From Flavobacterium sp. (GTDB taxonomy: Bacteria; Bacteroidota; Bacteroidia; Flavobacteriales; Flavobacteriaceae), in contig NZ_JASLCE010000010.1 of NCBI RefSeq assembly GCF_030146175.1, forward strand, positions 1 to 45,128: 45,128 bases of DNA, in the 5' to 3' direction. How positions within the stretch are numbered: position 1 is the stretch's first letter; each line of letters opens with the position of its first letter. This document shows, piece after piece, positions 39,675 through 45,128 of the stretch. The translations under genes were made by a program, and so were the position numbers. The notes under the pieces are model-generated. The model worked only from the letters and a program-made list of their open reading frames with translations. It searched no databases and was not told the origin of the DNA.

Positions 39675-42101
39675 ATGCGTATATCATACAATTGGTTAAA
39701 ACAATTCATAAAATTAGATTGGAATTCTGAAGACACTGCTGCTTTACTAACCGACCTAGGTCTGGAAGTGGAAGGCGTGGATAAGTATGAAAGTTTAAAA
39801 GGAGGACTTGAAGGTGTTGTTGTGGGTCATGTACTGACTTGCATTCCGCATCCAAATGCCGACCGATTACGGGTAACTACCGTTGATCTGGGTGAAGGTA
39901 CTCCGGTACAGATTGTATGTGGTGCGCCGAATGTTGCTGCCGGACAAAAAGTTGCCGTAGCGACCATCGGAACCAAATTATACGACAAAGAAGGTGTCGC
40001 TTTCGAAATTAAAAAAGGAAAAATTCGCGGTGAGGAAAGTCACGGTATGATTTGTGCCGAGGATGAATTAGGTTTAGGCGAAGGCCACGACGGAATCATG
40101 ATCCTTGCTGAGGAGTTAAAACCGGGTACACCGGCTTCTAAAGTTTTTAATATTGAAACGGATGAAGTTTTCGAAATCGGATTAACACCAAACCGTGCCG
40201 ATGCTATGAGTCATTTGGGTGTTGCCCGTGACCTTAGAGCCGGGTTGATTCAGAAAAACATCACTCATACGGAATTGATCACACCTTCTGTGAGTAAATT
40301 TAAAGTTGAAAAACGTACCTTAAAAATCGACATTAAAGTCGAAGACAATAAACTCGCACCGCGTTATTGCGGGGTAACCATTTCCGGTATCACGGTAAAA
40401 CCGTCACCGTCTTGGTTACAAAACCGTTTAAAAGCAATCGGATTAACTCCGAAAAACAATATCGTTGACGTTACCAATTATGTATTACACGAATTGGGTC
40501 AGCCGTTACATGCTTTTGACGCAGCGAAGATCAAAGGCGGTAAAGTAACCGTAAAAACGGTTGCAGCCGGTACTAAATTCGTTACACTTGACGACGTGGA
40601 ACGTACATTACACGAAGAAGATTTAATGATTTGTGATGATAACGGTCCAATGTGTATTGCCGGTGTATTTGGCGGTAAGAATTCCGGTGTAAGTGAAAAT
40701 ACAACAGCTATTTTCCTGGAAAGTGCCTATTTTAATCCGATATCGGTACGTAAAACGGCGAAACGTCATACGTTAAGCACAGACGCGTCGTTCCGTTTTG
40801 AAAGAGGTATCGATCCTACGATTACGGAATACGCCTTAAAACGTGCTGCTTTATTGATTCAGGAAGTTGCCGGTGGTGAAATCACTTCCGATGTCATTGA
40901 CCTGTATCCGAAAAAGATCGAAGATTTTTCAGTGTTGTTAAACTTTAACAACGTAACCAAAATCATCGGACAGGAATTATCCAAGGAGACTATCAAAAAA
41001 ATCCTGGTTTCACTTGACATCAAAGTAAACAGCGTATCGGATGCCGGTTTGGGATTGACGATTCCTGCCTACCGTGTGGATGTACAACGTGAGATTGATG
41101 TAATTGAGGAAATCCTACGGGTTTACGGTTACAACAACATCAATTTTACACCAAAATTAAACGCTTCAATTTCGAATTCGTCCCGTACGGAAGATTATAA
41201 AGTTCAGAATATTATTGCCAACCAATTGGTTTCGCAAGGTTTTAATGAAATGATGGCCAATTCACTAACGTCTCCGGAATATGTGAAATTGTCTGAAAAA
41301 TTAAAAGAAGAATTTAATGTATTAATGTTGAATCCTTTGAGTAATGACTTGTCGGCAATGCGCCAGTCGTTACTTTTCAGCGGATTGGAAGCGATTTCGT
41401 TTAACATCAACAGAAAACGAAGCGACCTTAAATTGTTTGAATTCGGAAAAAGTTATCATAAGTTACCGTCCGGTTATGAAGAAAACAAACACTTAACCCT
41501 GTTTGTTACCGGAAACCGATTAATGGAAAGCTGGATCACCCCGCAACAACCTTCGGATTTCTTCTTATTTAAAGGCTATATAACCGGTATTCTTTCCCGT
41601 TTAGGAATTGAGAAAACCACAACACAACCTTTGGATAATGATATTTTTGCAGAAGGCACCGCGCTATCGGTTGGAAAAGATATTATCGTGGAATTGGGTA
41701 CCATTAAAAAATCGATTTTAAAGCATTTCGACATCAAACAGGAGGTTTTATTTGCCGATTTTAACTGGAGCGCTATTTTAAAATTACTTTCCACTAAAAT
41801 CAAATTTGTGGAAATCCCGAAATATCCGGAAGTACGTCGTGATTTAGCGTTATTATTAGATCAGTCCGTTGCTTTTGATCAAATCCTGACAATTGCCAAG
41901 CAGACTGAAAAATCGCTTTTAAAAGACGTTAATTTATTTGACGTATACGAAGGGAATAACTTACCGGAAGGTAAAAAATCGTACGCCGTGAGCTTTACGA
42001 TTCAGGATAACTCCAAAACCTTAACCGATGTTCAGATCGATAAGATTATGCAAAAATTGCAAGCCAATTTCGAAAAGGAATTGGGTGCTACTTTGCGATA
42101 A
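39675..42101 (+). CDS. pheT: Phenylalanine--tRNA ligase beta subunit
   Basis: 808 aa, complete. It charges tRNA-Phe together with PheS, which is not encoded here. Domains in order: N-terminal tRNA-binding OB fold with VGHVLTCIPHPNADRLRVTTVDLG (about 45-150); LGVARDLRAG, the B1/B2 region; the B3/4 editing domain near 215-400 (CICGVFGG-like MCIAGVFGGKNSGVSE); the B5 putative DNA-binding fold (IIGQELSKETIKKIL); the catalytic-like core (QREIDVIEEILRVYGY); and the C-terminal anticodon-binding ferredoxin fold (FVEIPKYPEVRRDLALLLD). A promoter of its own and a strong terminator frame it. PheS separate from PheT is common in Bacteroidetes. Confidence 0.97.
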   Translation: MRISYNWLKQFIKLDWNSEDTAALLTDLGLEVEGVDKYESLKGGLEGVVVGHVLTCIPHPNADRLRVTTVDLGEGTPVQIVCGAPNVAAGQKVAVATIGTKLYDKEGVAFEIKKGKIRGEESHGMICAEDELGLGEGHDGIMILAEELKPGTPASKVFNIETDEVFEIGLTPNRADAMSHLGVARDLRAGLIQKNITHTELITPSVSKFKVEKRTLKIDIKVEDNKLAPRYCGVTISGITVKPSPSWLQNRLKAIGLTPKNNIVDVTNYVLHELGQPLHAFDAAKIKGGKVTVKTVAAGTKFVTLDDVERTLHEEDLMICDDNGPMCIAGVFGGKNSGVSENTTAIFLESAYFNPISVRKTAKRHTLSTDASFRFERGIDPTITEYALKRAALLIQEVAGGEITSDVIDLYPKKIEDFSVLLNFNNVTKIIGQELSKETIKKILVSLDIKVNSVSDAGLGLTIPAYRVDVQREIDVIEEILRVYGYNNINFTPKLNASISNSSRTEDYKVQNIIANQLVSQGFNEMMANSLTSPEYVKLSEKLKEEFNVLMLNPLSNDLSAMRQSLLFSGLEAISFNINRKRSDLKLFEFGKSYHKLPSGYEENKHLTLFVTGNRLMESWITPQQPSDFFLFKGYITGILSRLGIEKTTTQPLDNDIFAEGTALSVGKDIIVELGTIKKSILKHFDIKQEVLFADFNWSAILKLLSTKIKFVEIPKYPEVRRDLALLLDQSVAFDQILTIAKQTEKSLLKDVNLFDVYEGNNLPEGKKSYAVSFTIQDNSKTLTDVQIDKIMQKLQANFEKELGATLR

Positions 42102-42118
42102 GAACTACCAATACAATG

Positions 42119-42145
42119 AAAGTCCCGATTTATTCGGGACTTTTT
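42119..42145 (+). terminator. pheT terminator (identical to the fasciclin terminator)
   Basis: Arms AAAGTCCCGA (42119-42128) and TCGGGACTTT (42134-42143), loop TTTAT, then more T. In the sense of its own gene the 25-nt core is identical to the hairpin at 43171-43195. Confidence 0.93.
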
Positions 42146-42161
42146 ATTTATAGCTTGGTAT

Positions 42162-42620
42162 TTATTTTAGAATTCTGTCCAAATCACTGTAACTGGCGCT
42201 ATTTAAACCGATATAAGGATTGGTGAGTAATAGTCTTTCTTTTAAATTCTGAGGTAATCCGTTTAACGATTTGTCATCGTCAATAATAAGAACTTCTTCC
42301 GGACTATACTTACATTTATTCATCCAATTCACAATCTCGGTTTTTCTTGAAAATCTTTCTTCCTGCGGAATATCTAAAATAGAAATCGTATCGGCATATA
42401 TCTTTCTTCTTTTAAAGATTTCTATCCATTCTAAAACGGGAAAACGAAAGCGATGCGACGTCGATAAAATCAATTCTACTTTATTTACTTTACCGATAAT
42501 CTCATTTAATATCGCAACCGCTATTGTATTGAATTGATAAAAACCATCCTGTGCCATATCCACTTTTCTTTGCGGATTCGCATGTACCATTACCCCGTCG
42601 ATGTCTAGAAAAATTTTCAT
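42162..42620 (-). CDS. Small HAD-superfamily phosphatase-like protein
   Basis: 152 aa. Motif I FLDIDGVMV with D6 and D8; motif II ELILSTSHR with S53 or T54; a motif III lysine K93 in SRKTEIVNW; and motif IV LIIDDDKSL with D114-D116. There is no cap domain, so it probably acts on large substrates such as proteins or nucleic acids. It resembles HAD domains of the RNA-repair related 'Swiss army knife' group (HAD_SAK; from memory). The upstream ParB-like gene stops 9 nt before this start, so they form a two-gene unit. The DNA looks AT-richer than pheT or rpsA (by eye). Confidence 0.8.
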   Translation of the reverse strand: MKIFLDIDGVMVHANPQRKVDMAQDGFYQFNTIAVAILNEIIGKVNKVELILSTSHRFRFPVLEWIEIFKRRKIYADTISILDIPQEERFSRKTEIVNWMNKCKYSPEEVLIIDDDKSLNGLPQNLKERLLLTNPYIGLNSASYSDLDRILK

Positions 42621-42629
42621 TTTAATATT

Positions 42630-43016
42630 CTATATTATTTTTTCAAAATCGGAAAGAAAATCATCATCACAATACTTCCTGTTATACGGACAATTGTAAT
42701 CCCAATCTTCTTTTGTATCGATTTTTATATCTTTAAATGACCGCCTTATATCTGAAAAAGAACAACCGGATTTGATAGTATCTATTCCAATACCGGCTAA
42801 TTTATAAGCAATATAACGGTGATTTCCATCGGTTATCAACGCTCCGTTGTTCACTTTAATCGATCCAAACCGATATCCTACCAAAACCCTTCGGTAGATA
42901 CGCTTAATTATAGCAAAGCATACGACCTGATGTGTTGTAACATATTCATGACATGAATTCTGTATAAACGCTTTTACTGCAAAAATATCAAGTTCTTCAT
43001 TTTTCTGACAATTCAT
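42630..43016 (-). CDS. ParB/sulfiredoxin-fold-like protein
   Basis: 128 aa. The centre reads ALITDGNHRYIAYKLAGI, with the DG-x-HR-x-x-A-x-x-x-x-G motif (D63, H66, R67) found in ParB N-terminal, sulfiredoxin and related nucleotide-binding folds. The C-terminal half, rich in Asp and Tyr (DWDYNCPYNRKYCDDDF), is not recognised. There is no helix-turn-helix or spo0J-type C-terminus, so it is not a partition protein. ParB-fold enzymes outside partition use NTPs for phosphotransfer, which would fit the phosphatase-like partner 9 nt downstream (inference). ATG with AGGAG just upstream, an unusual sequence for this strain. Confidence 0.7.
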   Translation of the reverse strand: MNCQKNEELDIFAVKAFIQNSCHEYVTTHQVVCFAIIKRIYRRVLVGYRFGSIKVNNGALITDGNHRYIAYKLAGIGIDTIKSGCSFSDIRRSFKDIKIDTKEDWDYNCPYNRKYCDDDFLSDFEKII

Positions 43017-43170
43017 ACTCCTCTTTTGGCGAAAACTTATTTTATGGGCACAGATACACTAATTTACAAATAAATTATTGAAGTCAAGTCCATTACCTAC
43101 TAAACAATCACCACCAAAACAAGACATTTCAATCCCAATTCAGCTATTTTTATTTCCAATCCAAAATAAG

Positions 43171-43195
43171 AAAGTCCCGAATAAATCGGGACTTT
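43171..43195 (-). terminator. Fasciclin-gene terminator (inverted twin of the pheT terminator)
   Basis: AAAGTCCCGA (43171-43180), loop ATAAA in + orientation, TCGGGACTTT (43186-43195). The 25-bp core is the exact reverse complement of 42119-42143. It lies 67 nt beyond the fasciclin stop. The remaining intergenic DNA up to the ParB-like gene holds no gene I can support. Confidence 0.85.
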
Positions 43196-43262
43196 CAATT
43201 TCTGGAGGATGCTTTTATATATAAAAGCGAATCAGGGCAACATTAATTTGCAACAGAAATTA

Positions 43263-43829
43263 TTATGATTTCGGTAATAAAACCGCATCTACAACATGGA
43301 TAACTCCATTCGATTGATTTACATCGGCAATAGTTACTTTCGCACTTTTACCATTTTCATCGGTTATATACAGATCTTTTCCTTTCATCCAGGCAGTTAA
43401 GCTTCCGCCGCTAACAGTTTTAAGTGTGGCTTTTCCTTTTCCGGCTTTAATCGCTTTATCAATATCAACTGCATTCATTTTTCCCGCCACTACGTGATAC
43501 GTTAGAATGGTTTGCAGCTGTTTTTTATTTTCAGGTTTTAAAAGTGTTTCCACGGTTCCTTTCGGTAATTTGGCAAAAGCCGCATTGGTGGGAGCAAATA
43601 CCGTAAAAGGGCCTTTTGATTCTAATGTTTCCACTAATCCGGCCGCTTTTACAGCCGCTACCAAAGTGGTATGATCTTTTGAGTTTACTGCATTTTCGAT
43701 GATATTTTTAGAAGGATACATCGGAGCACCTCCTACGGTTACGGTTTTTTCTTTTTGTGCAAAAGATGCTGTTCCGAAGAATAATGCGCAAGCCACAAAA
43801 GCTACGGATAAAATTTTTGAAGTTTTCAT
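43263..43829 (-). CDS. Secreted fasciclin-domain protein
   Basis: 188 aa. Signal peptide MKTSKILSVAFVACALFFGTASFA, then one fasciclin (FAS1) domain at about 45-185: DHTTLVAAVKAAGLVETLES, GPFTVFAPTNAAFAKLPKGTVETLL, LTYHVVAGKM, and the H2 motif ADVNQSNGVIHVVDAVLLP. This is the usual single-domain bacterial FAS1, an adhesion-type protein of the cell surface or periplasm. Alone in its transcription unit; its terminator is shared in sequence with pheT. Confidence 0.95.
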   Translation of the reverse strand: MKTSKILSVAFVACALFFGTASFAQKEKTVTVGGAPMYPSKNIIENAVNSKDHTTLVAAVKAAGLVETLESKGPFTVFAPTNAAFAKLPKGTVETLLKPENKKQLQTILTYHVVAGKMNAVDIDKAIKAGKGKATLKTVSGGSLTAWMKGKDLYITDENGKSAKVTIADVNQSNGVIHVVDAVLLPKS

Positions 43830-43940
43830 AAATGATTTTTTTAATTGTTTATATTCTCATTTACGGAACTTTTATAACTATGGTTTTAAAAAAGATAAAA
43901 AAAACTTAAACTACTTTTTTTTCAAATGCAGTAAAACAAA

Positions 43941-43966
43941 AAAAGTCCCGATTACTCGGGACTTTT
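43941..43966 (-). terminator. rpsA terminator, same stem family
   Basis: AAAAGTCCCGA (43941-43951), loop TTAC, TCGGGACTTTT (43956-43966), perfect 11-bp stem, 23 nt after the rpsA stop. The AGTCCCGA stem is the same as in the two hairpins at 42119 and 43171 with a different loop. Confidence 0.9.
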
Positions 43967-43989
43967 AAAAGTATTATTTAGATAAGGGA

Positions 43990-45128
43990 TTACTCTCCTT
44001 TTTCCATTTTAGCTTTTAATTCAGCTAATGCATCGATATCTCCTAATGTTGTTTTTTCAGCATTATTAGTTGATGTCATAGTCGCTTCAGCAGTTTTCAC
44101 ATTTTTCTCTTCTTCTTCACGGAAGATAGCAGTGTGAGAGGCTACTACTCTTTTGAATTCTTTGTTGAATTCAATTACTTTGAAATCAGCTACATCACCT
44201 TTTTTCAATTTCTTTCCGTCTTCTTTTTCTAAGTGACGTGTAGGAATGAAAGCAACGATATCATCACCGAATTCTACAGTAGCTCCTTTGTCAACGATTT
44301 CAGAGATTGTTCCGTTGTGGATTGTTCCAACAGCGAAAGCATCCTCATACTGATCCCAAGGATTAGCAGTTGTTTGTTTGTGACCTAAAGATAATTTACG
44401 TCCTTCAACATCCAATTCTAATACTACTACATCTAATTTATCACCTACGTTAACAAATTCAGATGGGTGTTTGATTTTCTTAGTCCAAGAAAGGTCAGAG
44501 ATATATACTAATCCGTCGATTCCTTCTTCTAACTCTACGAAAATACCGAAGTTAGTGAAGTTTCTAACGATTCCTGTGTGTTTAGAACCTACAGGGTATT
44601 TAGAAGTAATATCAGTCCAAGGATCTTGCGATAATTGTTTGATACCTAAAGACATTTTTCTGTCTTCTCTGTCTAATGTAAGGATTACAGCTTCTACCTC
44701 ATCTCCAACTTTTACGAAGTCCTGAGCCGAACGTAAGTGTGTAGACCAAGACATTTCAGAAACGTGGATTAAACCTTCAACACCTTCTGCAACTTCGATA
44801 AATGCACCGTAATCAGCGATTACAACTACTTTACCTTTTACTTTATCTCCAACTTGTAAGTTTGGATTTAAAGCGTCCCATGGGTGTGCGTTTAATTGTT
44901 TTAAACCTAATTGAATTCTTGTTTTCTCATCATCGAAATCAAGGATTACAACGTTTAATTTCTGGTCTAATTCCAATACTTCACTTGGGTGGTTGATACG
45001 GCTCCAAGATAAGTCAGTGATGTGGATTAATCCATCTACACCTCCTAAGTCAATGAATACACCGTAAGAAGTGATGTTTTTCACAACTCCTTCTAACACC
45101 TGTCCTTTTTCTAACTGACCGATAATTT
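43990..45128 (-). CDS. rpsA: 30S ribosomal protein S1 (start outside window)
   Basis: Open to the right edge; about 379 C-terminal residues are visible, and the apparent start at a GTG (45099) is internal. Four S1 RNA-binding repeats can be read: GVVKNITSYGVFIDLGGVDG, GKVVVIADYGAFIEVAEGVEG, GIVRNFTNFGIFVELEEGIDG and GTISEIVDKGATVEFGDDIV. Each has the (K/N)xxxYGxFV core and the GLIHxSxxSW strand except the last, which is diverged. Two linkers repeat the KQLNAHPWDAL pattern. The C-terminus ends in an acidic, Ala-rich tail (KAKMEKGE). It recruits mRNA to the ribosome, especially useful where Shine-Dalgarno signals are weak, as here. Confidence 0.95.
   Translation of the reverse strand, partial: IIGQLEKGQVLEGVVKNITSYGVFIDLGGVDGLIHITDLSWSRINHPSEVLELDQKLNVVILDFDDEKTRIQLGLKQLNAHPWDALNPNLQVGDKVKGKVVVIADYGAFIEVAEGVEGLIHVSEMSWSTHLRSAQDFVKVGDEVEAVILTLDREDRKMSLGIKQLSQDPWTDITSKYPVGSKHTGIVRNFTNFGIFVELEEGIDGLVYISDLSWTKKIKHPSEFVNVGDKLDVVVLELDVEGRKLSLGHKQTTANPWDQYEDAFAVGTIHNGTISEIVDKGATVEFGDDIVAFIPTRHLEKEDGKKLKKGDVADFKVIEFNKEFKRVVASHTAIFREEEEKNVKTAEATMTSTNNAEKTTLGDIDALAELKAKMEKGE

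Noticed and set aside
42119..43195. Transposon ends flanking the HAD/ParB-like cassette
   Set aside because: The inverted 25-mers look like functional terminators placed correctly after pheT and fasciclin, no transposase is present and no target-site duplication is seen; kept as a finding only for possible recombination.

Overview
The window looks like chromosomal DNA from a member of the Flavobacteriaceae, most likely Flavobacterium or a close relative. Several promoters match the Bacteroidetes pattern (TTG or TTTG, about 20 nt, then TAnnTTTG). Clear Shine-Dalgarno sequences are almost absent, several starts are TTG, lipoproteins carry Bacteroidetes-style signal peptides, and many proteins (EttA, PheT, HolA, RpsA, DUF779/ALDH) read as typical flavobacterial versions. 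There is no insertion sequence, prophage, CRISPR array or rRNA. One tRNA gene is present.

Layout. 0-2.8 kb: a metal-export operon, with a partial isoprenylcysteine methyltransferase-like membrane protein, a secreted Cys-rich heavy-metal-associated protein and a Zn/Cd/Pb P1B ATPase with a His-rich N-terminus. 2.9-8.1 kb: a methyltransferase, ettA, an SDR oxidoreductase, a secreted orphan, a PAS-LuxR regulator and a DUF1398 protein. 8.1-18.4 kb: an accessory-looking stretch of small regulators (MarR, HxlR, MocR), three GNAT acetyltransferases, a cupin, YggS, a tRNA-Cys-like gene, a lipoprotein, an exported ChaN/EreA-like protein, a CocE-type hydrolase and a VOC protein. Six of the seven copies of a dispersed 29-35 bp palindrome lie here; the seventh is at 2.8 kb. 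18.4-25 kb: a housekeeping block with holA, a stand-alone HsdR_N-like protein, a GT2 glycosyltransferase, an OmpA-like lipoprotein, a YciO/TsaC paralogue and a UvrD/PcrA helicase. 25-33 kb: a DUF7935-like membrane protein, a large surface lipoprotein, an M1 aminopeptidase, a PP-loop ligase / HEXXH protein / Asp-Asn hydroxylase group and three small orphan proteins. 33-45 kb: recG, a bestrophin, an AraC/DUF779/aldehyde dehydrogenase module, pheT, a two-gene HAD + ParB-like cassette, a fasciclin protein and rpsA (cut by the window end).

The observations I rate highest are: (1) the seven-copy palindrome, which occurs between convergent, tandem and divergent genes, shows paired arm changes, keeps the same spacer strand and in one case supplies a stop codon; (2) a tRNA-Cys(GCA)-like gene with C instead of the near-universal U33; (3) a small HAD phosphatase + ParB/sulfiredoxin-like gene pair bracketed by two identical terminator hairpins in opposite orientation; (4) symmetric candidate operators at the MarR, HxlR, MocR, PAS-LuxR and ettA promoters; (5) two genes whose -7 box ends 4 nt before the ATG, predicting leaderless or nearly leaderless mRNAs; (6) a PP-loop amide-ligase-like protein, a zincin-like protein and a 2-oxoglutarate hydroxylase encoded next to each other. 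No single complete new defence or mobile system is evident.
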